The notes below the pieces were generated by a model. It did no database searches and was not told the origin of the DNA. It saw nothing but the letters and a program-made list of their open reading frames with translations. This document shows, piece after piece, positions 18,928 to 26,320 of a stretch of DNA of 41,392 nucleotides (the stretch's first letter is position 1; each line of letters opens with the position of its first letter). Where the stretch lies: contig CAIYNU010000004.1 in the NCBI GenBank assembly GCA_903927615.1, positions 1 to 41,392 on the forward strand, read 5' to 3'. A program made the translations under genes and the position numbers. This DNA comes from an uncultured Rhodospirillales bacterium. Its GTDB lineage: Bacteria > Pseudomonadota > Alphaproteobacteria > Azospirillales > Azospirillaceae.

Positions 18928-20372
18928 AACGAGTCCGGACACGTGCGCTGGGTCGATCCGCGGCCTTGCTGGCGGCCCTGTTGGTGGTTTTGGCGGTTTT
19001 GGTGGTTCCGGCGGTCGCAGACACCGTGGCGCCCGAAGGCGTACCCGCGGGCCGGGAGCAAATCACCCTGTCGTTCGCGCCGGTGGTCAAGCGGACCGCG
19101 CCGGCGGTGGTCAATATTTTCACCAAGACCGTGGTGCAGGAACGGGCGATGTCGCCGTTCTTCGATGATCCGGTGTTTCGGCGCTTTTTCGGCGACGGCC
19201 AGCCGTTCGGGATGCCGAGGGAACGGGTCCAGAATTCCCTGGGCTCGGGGGTGATCGTGAGCGCCGACGGCCTGATCGTCACCAATCACCATGTGATCAA
19301 AGGGGCTGATCAGATTACGGTGGTCTTGAGCGACCGCCGGGAGTTCGAGGCCAAGGTGGTGACGGACGATCCGCGGGTCGATTTGGCGGTGTTGCGCATC
19401 GCGGTGGGGGCGGAGCGGCTGCCGTTCCTTCAACTGCGCGATAGCGACGACGTGGAAGTGGGCGATCTGGTGCTGGCCATCGGCAATCCCTTCGGCGTCG
19501 GCCAGACCGTGACCAGCGGCATCGTCTCGGCGGTGGCCCGGACGGCGGTGGGGGTTTCGGACTACAGCTTCTTCATCCAGACCGACGCCGCCATCAATCC
19601 CGGCAATTCCGGCGGCCCGCTGGTGACGCTGGATGGCCGGGTCGCCGGGATCAACGCGGCCATCTATTCCCAAAGCGGCGGGTCGATCGGCATCGGCTTT
19701 GCCATTCCCGCCAATATGGTGCGGGCGGTGCTGGCGGCGGTGACCAGCGGCGGCAAGCCGATCCGGCCCTGGCTGGGCCTGACCGGTCAGGCGGTGACGG
19801 CGGAGCTTGCGGCGTCACTGGGGCTGCCCCGCCCGGCCGGCGTGCTGATCAGAAGCGTCGATGCGCGGAGCCCGGCGGCCCAAAGCGGCATCAAGGTCGG
19901 CGATGTGGTGACGACAGTGAATGGGCGTGCGGTGAACGACCCGGAGGCGCTGCTGTTCCGGACCGCCACCGAGCCGGTGGGGGCTCATGTAACCTTAGGA
20001 GTGACGCGGCGAGGGGCCGAGCGAACCGTCGAGTTTACGCTGATCGCGCCGCCCGAGGACCCGCCCCGTCAGGTCACGACGCTGTCCGGCCGCAGCCCGC
20101 TGGCGGGCGCCACCGTCGCCAACCTGTCGCCGGCCTACGCCGAGGAGATCGAGTTTGCCGGTTTGCCCCAGGGGGTGGTGATTTCCGGGGTCGCACGCGG
20201 CAGTCCGGCGGCCCAGGTGGGATTCCAGCCGGGCGATGTGCTGTTGCGGGTGGACGACCGCGACATTGCCGAGGTGCGTGACCTCAAGGCCGCCTTGAGC
20301 GTCGGGGGCGACCAGTGGCGGATTCGCCTCAAGCGCGATGATCAGGTCATCGATACCACGCTTCGTTGGTGA
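18924..20372 (+). CDS. DegP/DegQ-type periplasmic serine protease
   Basis: This is a 482-residue HtrA-family protease and chaperone of the envelope. The signal peptide (about 1-32) ends at AVA-DT. The trypsin-like domain has all three catalytic residues: His in VTNHHVIKGA, Asp in DDPRVDLAVL and Ser in NPGNSGGPL. Two PDZ domains follow (about residues 270-365 and 385-475), each with the GDVV/GDVL-type strand after a hydrophobic loop. The architecture is that of DegP/DegQ, and the length is usual. It overlaps the upstream lipoprotein gene by four bases and is 34 bp before rarA. Which paralogue (degP, degQ or mucD) it is cannot be settled from sequence alone. Confidence 0.93.
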   Translation: MKRVRTRALGRSAALLAALLVVLAVLVVPAVADTVAPEGVPAGREQITLSFAPVVKRTAPAVVNIFTKTVVQERAMSPFFDDPVFRRFFGDGQPFGMPRERVQNSLGSGVIVSADGLIVTNHHVIKGADQITVVLSDRREFEAKVVTDDPRVDLAVLRIAVGAERLPFLQLRDSDDVEVGDLVLAIGNPFGVGQTVTSGIVSAVARTAVGVSDYSFFIQTDAAINPGNSGGPLVTLDGRVAGINAAIYSQSGGSIGIGFAIPANMVRAVLAAVTSGGKPIRPWLGLTGQAVTAELAASLGLPRPAGVLIRSVDARSPAAQSGIKVGDVVTTVNGRAVNDPEALLFRTATEPVGAHVTLGVTRRGAERTVEFTLIAPPEDPPRQVTTLSGRSPLAGATVANLSPAYAEEIEFAGLPQGVVISGVARGSPAAQVGFQPGDVLLRVDDRDIAEVRDLKAALSVGGDQWRIRLKRDDQVIDTTLRW

Positions 20373-20406
20373 TGTATTTCCTGAGACGCTGTGATTGGGG
20401 CGGTTG

Positions 20407-21708
20407 ATGACGCTGTTCGAGTCCCAGGCGCCGCGTCCCCTGGCCAACCGCCTGCGGCCGCAAACGCTCGCGGACGTGGTCGGGCAGGACCATCTGTTGG
20501 CGCCTGAGGCGCCCTTGGGGCGGATGGTGGCGGCGGGGCGGTTGGCCTCGATGGTGCTGTGGGGGCCGCCCGGTTGCGGCAAGACCACCATCGCCCGGTT
20601 GCTGGCCGAGCGCGTCGATCTGGACTTCGCGCCCCTGTCGGCGGTGTTTTCGGGCGTGGCGGACCTGCGCAAGGTGTTCGACGCGGCCCGCCAGCGTCGG
20701 GCCGGCGGACGCGGCACCCTGCTGTTCATCGACGAGATTCATCGCTTCAACCGCAGCCAGCAGGACGGCTTCCTGCCCTATGTCGAAGACGGGACCGTCA
20801 CGCTGGTCGGGGCGACCACCGAGAATCCATCGTTCGAACTGAATGCGGCGCTGTTGTCCCGGGCCCAGGTGTTCGTGTTGAACCGCCTGGACGAGTCGGC
20901 GCTGGAGCGGCTGCTGGTTCGGGCCGAAACCGCCACCGCCCGGCCGTTGCCGCTGAACAGCGACGCCCGCCAGGCCCTGAAGGCCATGGCCGACGGTGAC
21001 GGCCGGTTTTTACTCAATCTGGCCGAGGATCTGCTGGCGTTGCCGGAAGGGCCGGTGCTCGACACCAACCGGCTGGCGGCCACGGTTCAACGCCGGGCAC
21101 CGCTTTACGACAAGGCCCAGGACGGTCACTACAACCTGATCAGTGCGCTCCACAAGGCGCTTCGCTCGTCCGACACCGACGCCGCGCTCTATTGGCTGGC
21201 GCGCATGCTGACGGCGGGCGAAGACCCCCGCTTCGTGGCCCGCCGGTTGGTCCGCTTCGCCAGCGAGGATGTTGGTCTGGCCGATCCCGACGCCCTGGTT
21301 CAGGCCCTGGCCGCCTGGGAAACTTACGAGCGGCTGGGCAGTCCCGAGGGCGAATTGGCGCTCGCCCAATGCGTGATCTATCTGGGCACGGCCCCGAAAT
21401 CCAATGCCGCCTACCGTGCGTTCAACGCAGCCATGGCGTCGGCGCGGGCCAGCGGGTCGCTGATGCCGCCCAAGCAGATCCTCAACGCGCCGACCAAGCT
21501 GATGAAGAGTTTAGGCTACAGCGCCGGCTACACCTATGACCATAATACTCCGGACGGCTTCTCGGGACAAAATTGCTTTCCCGACGGTTTATCCCGCCAA
21601 CAGTTCTATCAGCCGGTGGAACGGGGGTTTGAGCGGGAAATTCGTCGACGGCTTGACTACTGGGCGAAGCTGCGGGCGCGGGCAGGCGCGGCTGAGCCGG
21701 ACTCCTAA
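20407..21708 (+). CDS. rarA: Replication-associated recombination protein RarA (MgsA)
   Basis: RarA (433 aa) is a clamp-loader-like AAA+ ATPase that acts at stalled replication forks and single-strand gaps. The start is the ATG giving MTLFESQAPRPLANRLRPQTL; a TTG four codons upstream is the alternative. Walker A is GPPGCGKTT (53-61) and Walker B is LLFIDEIHRF (105-113). The family motif ATTENPSFELNAALLSRAQVF is at about 138-158, and the C-terminal tetramerisation domain contains LGTAPKSNAAYRAF and PPKQILNAPTKLMKSLGYSAGY. Length is normal. It follows the protease gene closely, so cotranscription is likely. Confidence 0.95.
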   Translation: MTLFESQAPRPLANRLRPQTLADVVGQDHLLAPEAPLGRMVAAGRLASMVLWGPPGCGKTTIARLLAERVDLDFAPLSAVFSGVADLRKVFDAARQRRAGGRGTLLFIDEIHRFNRSQQDGFLPYVEDGTVTLVGATTENPSFELNAALLSRAQVFVLNRLDESALERLLVRAETATARPLPLNSDARQALKAMADGDGRFLLNLAEDLLALPEGPVLDTNRLAATVQRRAPLYDKAQDGHYNLISALHKALRSSDTDAALYWLARMLTAGEDPRFVARRLVRFASEDVGLADPDALVQALAAWETYERLGSPEGELALAQCVIYLGTAPKSNAAYRAFNAAMASARASGSLMPPKQILNAPTKLMKSLGYSAGYTYDHNTPDGFSGQNCFPDGLSRQQFYQPVERGFEREIRRRLDYWAKLRARAGAAEPDS

Positions 21709-21728
21709 GTGCAAAGCCGATGCCGGAA

Positions 21729-21744
21729 CACCCGCGACCGGGTG
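21729..21744 (+). terminator. Hairpin after rarA, possible terminator
   Basis: CACCCG-CGAC-CGGGTG forms a six-base-pair stem with a four-base loop 20 bp after the rarA stop. No T-run follows, so function as a terminator is only a possibility. Confidence 0.3.
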
Positions 21745-21751
21745 ACGGCGC

Positions 21752-21769
21752 CCGGTAACCTTCCGGTAA
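21752..21769 (+). promoter_or_regulatory. Direct-repeat operator candidate for the response regulator
   Basis: CCGGTAA is repeated exactly with a start-to-start distance of 11 bp (21752-21758 and 21763-21769). An 11-bp direct repeat is what tandem OmpR/PhoB-type DNA-binding domains recognise. It lies 50 bp before the response-regulator start and just upstream of a weak -35-like TTGATG (21775-21780), a fitting site for autoactivation. A second direct repeat, GCTTAATTC, occurs at 21781-21789 and 21795-21803. Confidence 0.45.
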
Positions 21770-21818
21770 GGCTTTTGATGGCTTAATTCCCCGAGCTTAA
21801 TTCGAAAAGGGGGCGTCC

Positions 21819-22496
21819 ATGCGTTTGCTCTTGGTAGAGGACGAGGACGAACTGGCCGATCTGGTCAGGACCAAGTTGACCGGTGAAGGGTTCGCGGTGG
21901 ACATCGCCGGTTCGGTCGAAGACGCTCAGGCGGCGATGGATACCACCAGTTATGATGCGGTGATCCTGGATTTGCGTCTGCCGGACGGTGATGGCTTGGC
22001 GGTGTTGCGCGGTGTCCGTGACAGCCGGAACCAGACGCCGGTGATCGTGGTGACGGCCCGGGACTCGGTGAACGATCGGGTGCGCGGGCTCAATGCCGGC
22101 GCCGACGATTACTTGGTCAAACCCTTTGCTCTGGAAGAACTGGTGGCGCGCATCGCAGCGGTGTTGCGTCGGCCGGGTGCGGCCCTGGGGATGCGCCTGG
22201 AGGTTGCCAACCTGGCGTTTGACACGACCACGCGCGAGGTTGCGGTGGGGGGGCAGGCCCTGGTCGTGCCGCGGCGCGAACTGGCGGCGTTGGAACTGCT
22301 GATGCGGCGGGCCGGTCGGGTGGTGACCAAGGATGCCTTGGAAAATGCCGTCTATTCCAACGGTGAAGAGACCGAATCCAATGCCATTGAGTCTCACCTG
22401 TCACGTCTGCGCAAACGGTTGCGCGAAGCTGGCGCCGGGGTGGCCATCCTTGGCGTGCGCGGCGTCGGCTATATGTTTAGGGTTGCCGAGGCCTGA
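21819..22496 (+). CDS. OmpR/PhoB-family response regulator
   Basis: This 225-residue two-component regulator has an N-terminal receiver domain and a C-terminal winged-helix DNA-binding domain. The receiver has the acidic pair in LLLVEDEDE, the phospho-acceptor D51 in AVILDLRLPDGDG, T79 in VIVVTARD and K101 in DYLVKPFALEEL. The DNA-binding domain spans about 125-220, with RRELAALELLMRRAGRVVTKDAL and ESNAIESHLSRLRKRL (recognition helix), then the wing VRGVGYMF. The kinase gene follows after three bases, so they form one pair. It resembles the QseB/PmrA/TctD group; the signal is unknown. A possible autoregulatory site is described upstream. Confidence 0.93.
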   Translation: MRLLLVEDEDELADLVRTKLTGEGFAVDIAGSVEDAQAAMDTTSYDAVILDLRLPDGDGLAVLRGVRDSRNQTPVIVVTARDSVNDRVRGLNAGADDYLVKPFALEELVARIAAVLRRPGAALGMRLEVANLAFDTTTREVAVGGQALVVPRRELAALELLMRRAGRVVTKDALENAVYSNGEETESNAIESHLSRLRKRLREAGAGVAILGVRGVGYMFRVAEA

Positions 22497-22499
22497 GCG

Positions 22500-23960
22500 A
22501 TGACGGGTCCCCGCGGGCATCCGTCGTTGGAATGGAGCCTGATCCGCTGGCTCTCGCTGTTGTATGTCTTGACGATTTTAGGCGCGGCGGCGGTTGACCT
22601 GATCGTCGCCTGGGCGAGCCACGAAATTGAGTCATCCTACCAGTTGAACGCGCTGGCCGGTGAGTTGGGCGCTTTTGTCGGTCGTGAGGCGGACGGCACG
22701 TTGCGTTTGCGGCTTTCACCGTCGTTTCAGCAGCGGCTGGCCGCGATTCCCGATTTCCAGATGGCGGTGGCCGATGCCGCCGGCGGTCCCGCGGTGGCGG
22801 GATCGTCCGAGGGACTGGTACCGCTGGTGTCGGGGCCGCTCGTCGCCTGGACCACCGGGCAGTTTTCCCGGCGGCTGGATGGGCGGCCGGTCCAGGGCAT
22901 CGTCGACACCGTGGCGACGCCACTGGGCGCGATCCGGGTGGCCATGCTCCGCGGGCGGCCGACTCTGCCGGATATCCTGACCTGGGTTTACCAGGAGGTG
23001 GTGTTCGAGGTGCTGCCGGTGGTGCTGCCGGCCATGATGCTGACCCTGGTGATCGGTGCGGCCACGGTTCGGCGGGCGATGGCGCCGCTGAAACGCCTGT
23101 CGGCCGCGGCCGGGGCGATCGACCCGCGGCAGGCCGGCGTCCGGTTGGCCGAGGACGGCGTCCCCCGGGAGGTCTTGCCGTTGGTTCAGGCGGTCAACCG
23201 CGCGATCGGGCGGATCGAACTGGCCTTGCAGCAGCAACGGCGGATGACCGCCAACGCGGCCCACGAACTCCGAACGCCCCTGGCCATTTTGCGGGCGCGC
23301 CTGGATGGGCTGCTGGATTGCTCCGGCCGGGCCGGGCTGACCGATTGCCCGGGGCGGGCGGGGCTGGATCGCGACGTGATTCGCCTGACCCGGCTGGTCG
23401 AACAGTTGATGGCGGTGTCGCGGCTGGAGGCCGGACAGGTGGCGGTGGACGAGTCCGTGGATCTGGTCCGGGTCGCCCGCGAGGTGCTGGCCGATGCCGC
23501 CCCCCTCGCCATGGCCCGGGGGCGGGGGGTGGAATTGATGGCGCCCGAGCGGCCGGTGAGGGTTGCCGGCAACGCCTTGGCACTGGGCGACGCCTTGGTC
23601 AATCTGGTTGATAATGCCTTGCGCTACACCCCGGAGGGGGGAAGTGTCGAGGTGGTGATCACCGCGTCGGCCGTTGCCGGTGAGGCCGGTGCGGGGGCCG
23701 GCGGACCGCATCCGGCGGTTCTGCCCCGGGTTATGCTGGACGTCTGCGACCGGGGGCCGGGCATCGCCGAGGCGGACCGTGCCCAACTTTTCGAGCCGTT
23801 CTGGCGCGGCCGGGATCAGCACGGCAAGGGTAGCGGCCTGGGGCTTGCCATCGTCGCCGAAACCGTGGCGATCCACGGCGGCACGGTCTCGGTGCAGGAC
23901 CGGCCGGGCGGCGGCTCGGTTTTTCGCATCGCGCTGCCGATGGCCCCGGCTGATCGGTAA
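22500..23960 (+). CDS. Sensor histidine kinase, partner of the upstream regulator
   Basis: This 486-residue membrane kinase should phosphorylate the regulator encoded just before it. Membrane segments are at about 14-36 and 168-190, flanking a periplasmic domain of about 130 residues. A HAMP-like linker (about 191-243) leads to the dimerisation domain with H255 in ANAAHELRTPLAI. The ATPase domain has the N box NLVDNALRYTP, the G1 box CDRGPGI, an F box and the G2 box GSGLGLAIV. Between the two helices of the dimerisation domain there is a nine-residue tandem duplication (DCSGRAGLT/DCPGRAGLD, 273-290), which lengthens the hairpin. The signal sensed cannot be told. Confidence 0.93.
   Translation: MTGPRGHPSLEWSLIRWLSLLYVLTILGAAAVDLIVAWASHEIESSYQLNALAGELGAFVGREADGTLRLRLSPSFQQRLAAIPDFQMAVADAAGGPAVAGSSEGLVPLVSGPLVAWTTGQFSRRLDGRPVQGIVDTVATPLGAIRVAMLRGRPTLPDILTWVYQEVVFEVLPVVLPAMMLTLVIGAATVRRAMAPLKRLSAAAGAIDPRQAGVRLAEDGVPREVLPLVQAVNRAIGRIELALQQQRRMTANAAHELRTPLAILRARLDGLLDCSGRAGLTDCPGRAGLDRDVIRLTRLVEQLMAVSRLEAGQVAVDESVDLVRVAREVLADAAPLAMARGRGVELMAPERPVRVAGNALALGDALVNLVDNALRYTPEGGSVEVVITASAVAGEAGAGAGGPHPAVLPRVMLDVCDRGPGIAEADRAQLFEPFWRGRDQHGKGSGLGLAIVAETVAIHGGTVSVQDRPGGGSVFRIALPMAPADR
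23316..23369 (+). repeat. 27-bp tandem in-frame duplication in the kinase gene
   Basis: Two diverged 27-bp units at 23316-23342 and 23343-23369 encode DCSGRAGLT and DCPGRAGLD. They sit in the turn between the two helices of the phospho-accepting domain. The divergence at third positions suggests the duplication is not recent. Confidence 0.75.
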
Positions 23961-24000
23961 TCCCGGTTTGACGAAGGCCCGATCGGTCGGGAATTCAACG

Positions 24001-24024
24001 GTATGATTTGGGGTATGATTTGGG
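24001..24024 (+). repeat. Exact 12-bp tandem repeat upstream of divK
   Basis: GTATGATTTGGG occurs twice without a gap (24001-24012 and 24013-24024). It lies in the 264-bp intergenic region between the sensor kinase and divK, about 200 bp before divK. The rest of that region shows one TTAACC (24112-24117) but no second CtrA half-site at the canonical distance. Confidence 0.75.
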
Positions 24025-24224
24025 GGCTGATCCGGGCCGTGTGGAAACGCCGGGGGTCAATCCTTCGGGATCAAGGTATGAGGCTTCGGTGATACGGGTT
24101 GTCATGAACCGTTAACCTCACGGGGCCGGCCATCCGATTATGAGTGCATGTCCGCCGTTGCCGCGGTATCTTGCCCCAGGCGTTGCGAGGCACTGGTGCC
24201 GTTTGCAGGTCAAGGGAGGTCGAG

Positions 24225-24638
24225 ATGTCTGCCGACGTGAATGACTCCGTGCCAGGCTCTGGAGGAAATTCAACCGGTAAGTGTGTCCTGATCGTGGAGG
24301 ACAACGAACTGAATATGAAGTTGTTCCATGATCTGCTTGAAGCACATGGCTATGCGACGCTTCAGACCAAGGACGGTATGGAAGCTCTCAAGCTGGCCCG
24401 GGAGCATCGGCCCGATTTGATCCTCATGGATATCCAGCTTCCCGAAGTTTCGGGGTTGGAGGTTACCAAGTGGATCAAGGAGGATGAGGAATTGAAATCG
24501 ATCCCGATCATCGCGGTGACGGCGTTTGCAATGAAGGGCGACGAAGAGAAGATTCGCGAGGGTGGGTGTGAGGATTACCTTGCTAAACCGATCTCCGTGA
24601 CGAAATTCCTTCAAGCCGTGCAGCGCTACCTAAGCTGA
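24225..24638 (+). CDS. divK: Single-domain cell-fate response regulator DivK
   Basis: DivK (137 aa) is a stand-alone receiver that in Caulobacter and relatives is phosphorylated by DivJ, dephosphorylated by PleC, and steers CtrA activity and polarity. The sequence [23 protein letters not shown], the phospho-acceptor D69 in [19 protein letters not shown], and [19 protein letters not shown] with K121 in LAKPIS are close to what I recall of the Caulobacter protein. The start ATG was chosen because AGGGAGG lies just upstream (24213-24219); it gives an N-terminal extension of about 18 residues rich in Ser and Gly. It is followed by pleD after 37 bp, the conserved divK-pleD order. Confidence 0.95.
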   Translation: MSADVNDSVPGSGGNSTGKCVLIVEDNELNMKLFHDLLEAHGYATLQTKDGMEALKLAREHRPDLILMDIQLPEVSGLEVTKWIKEDEELKSIPIIAVTAFAMKGDEEKIREGGCEDYLAKPISVTKFLQAVQRYLS

Positions 24639-24675
24639 TTGGGACGTAATCCAGACGGTGGGAAACTGACCCCCG

Positions 24676-26139
24676 ATGTCCGCAAGAGTACTCGTTGTCG
24701 ACGACGTGATGCCCAATGTCAAGTTACTCGCGGCCAAGTTGACCCGCGAGTACTTTGATGTGCTTACTGCCTATAACGGGCAGCAAGCCTTGGAGCTGGT
24801 CAAAAAAGAAAGCCCGGATATTGTCCTCCTGGACGTCATGATGCCCGGGATGGATGGTTTCGAGGTTTGTCAGCGCATCCGCTCCGACCCTGCGACCATG
24901 CATATCCCGGTGGTGATGGTCACCGCACTGTCGGATATTTCCGATCGGGTGCGCGGGTTGGAGGCGGGCGCCGACGATTTCCTGACCAAACCGGTGAACG
25001 ACATCGCGCTGTTCGCCCGTGTCCGGTCCCTGGTCCGGCTCAAGATGATGATGGATGAATGGCGTCTGCGCGAGAGTACCTCCGGTCATTTCGGCATGCT
25101 CGACAATGGCGTCAGCCTGTTGTCCGAGTCGACCGAAGAGGCGCGGGTGCTGGTGCTGGAAGACAGCCCGCTGGATTTGGACAAGATCACCGAGACCCTG
25201 AAGCGGGACGGCAGCGTGGTTTATTCCGCCGCCACCGGAATGGACGCGCTGGAACGGGCGCTGACTCGGGATTTCGAGCTGGTCATCGTCAGTCTGACCT
25301 TATTGAACGAAGATGGCTTGCGCCTGTGTTCGCAATTGCGCTCCCACGAGCGCACCCGCCAGGTGCCGATCCTGTTGATGATCGACGAAGGCGACATGAA
25401 TCGGGTGGCCAAGGGTCTGGAACTGGGCGCCAACGATTATGTGATCAAGCCGATTGATCGCAACGAATTGCAGGCCCGGGTGCGCACCCAGATTCGGCGC
25501 AAGCGATATCAGGATCGGTTGCGCGCCAATTACGAGCAGAGCCTGTCGCTGGCGCTGACGGATTCGCTGACCGGCGTGTTCAATCGCCGTTACGTCAGCG
25601 TTCACCTGCCGCGCCTGCTGGACCGGGCTGCCGACAGCAACAAACCGATGTCGATCTTGATGTTCGACATCGACCATTTCAAGCGGGTGAATGATACCTT
25701 TGGTCATGATATCGGCGACGAGGTTTTGAAAGAGGTGGCGGTGCGGGCCGCCCGCAACCTGCGTAATTTTGATCTGGTGGCCCGCCTGGGCGGCGAAGAG
25801 TTCGTGGTGATCATGCCCGATACCGACGGCGAAGCCGCGCTGATGGTGGCGGAACGGTTGCGTCGGCGCATCGGCGACACGGTGTTGACGATCAGCGCGG
25901 CGGTGGGCGAGATTGTGGTCACGGTCAGTGTCGGGGTGGCCGTGGGCGGTCGGGTCGGGGATACCGTCGAGACCCTGATCAAGCGGTCGGACGAGGCGCT
26001 TTATGAAGCGAAGCGTTCGGGCCGCAATCGTGTGGTCGCCGACAAGCGCGATATCCCGTTGAGCGTTCTGCAAAGCCTGCAAGAGCAGCAGATGCTCACG
26101 CTGTCCCCCGAAGGGGCCATCACCGGTTCCACCACCTGA
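24676..26139 (+). CDS. pleD: Diguanylate cyclase response regulator PleD
   Basis: PleD (487 aa) makes cyclic-di-GMP at the pole when phosphorylated and, in Caulobacter, drives flagellum loss and stalk growth. Domains are a receiver (1-125) with phospho-acceptor D53 in VLLDVMMPGMDG, a second receiver (155-275) and a GGDEF domain (about 290-460). The second receiver has Ser206 where the acceptor should be (VIVSLTL), so it is an adaptor, as in known PleD proteins. The active site is GGEEF (372-376), and an inhibitory I-site RNFD lies five residues before it (363-366). It is probably cotranscribed with divK. A C-terminal tail of about 30 residues is extra. Confidence 0.95.
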   Translation: MSARVLVVDDVMPNVKLLAAKLTREYFDVLTAYNGQQALELVKKESPDIVLLDVMMPGMDGFEVCQRIRSDPATMHIPVVMVTALSDISDRVRGLEAGADDFLTKPVNDIALFARVRSLVRLKMMMDEWRLRESTSGHFGMLDNGVSLLSESTEEARVLVLEDSPLDLDKITETLKRDGSVVYSAATGMDALERALTRDFELVIVSLTLLNEDGLRLCSQLRSHERTRQVPILLMIDEGDMNRVAKGLELGANDYVIKPIDRNELQARVRTQIRRKRYQDRLRANYEQSLSLALTDSLTGVFNRRYVSVHLPRLLDRAADSNKPMSILMFDIDHFKRVNDTFGHDIGDEVLKEVAVRAARNLRNFDLVARLGGEEFVVIMPDTDGEAALMVAERLRRRIGDTVLTISAAVGEIVVTVSVGVAVGGRVGDTVETLIKRSDEALYEAKRSGRNRVVADKRDIPLSVLQSLQEQQMLTLSPEGAITGSTT

Positions 26140-26199
26140 CGTCCGGTCCCAAGCGTTTTCCCAGGGCGCATAATGCCAAGAGGCCATGATCGATTACGG

Positions 26200-26230
26200 T
26201 TGATCGCGTCTCGGGGTCGACGGATATAGT
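26200..26230 (+). promoter_or_regulatory. Weak promoter candidate before the pentapeptide-repeat gene
   Basis: TTGATC (26200-26205) and TATAGT (26225-26230; five of six) are 19 bp apart, which is longer than ideal. They lie 90 bp before the start of the pentapeptide-repeat gene, in a 181-bp intergenic region that otherwise shows no clear element. Confidence 0.3.
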
Positions 26231-26320
26231 TTGTGCGCAAAGGGCTCATGCGCCGCGGGGCTTGTTGCCGCGGTGCCCGGTCTGGTGGCAGCCGCTCGCG
26301 GCGGCGGTTGGGGAGCAACC

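Noticed and set aside
18055-18942. Minus-strand gene covering the exporter-lipoprotein gap
   Set aside because: It overlaps the adaptor and the lipoprotein genes in other frames and shows no domain.
21783-21800. CtrA binding site before the two-component operon
   Set aside because: The two TTAA parts are separated by ten bases; the CtrA motif needs seven.
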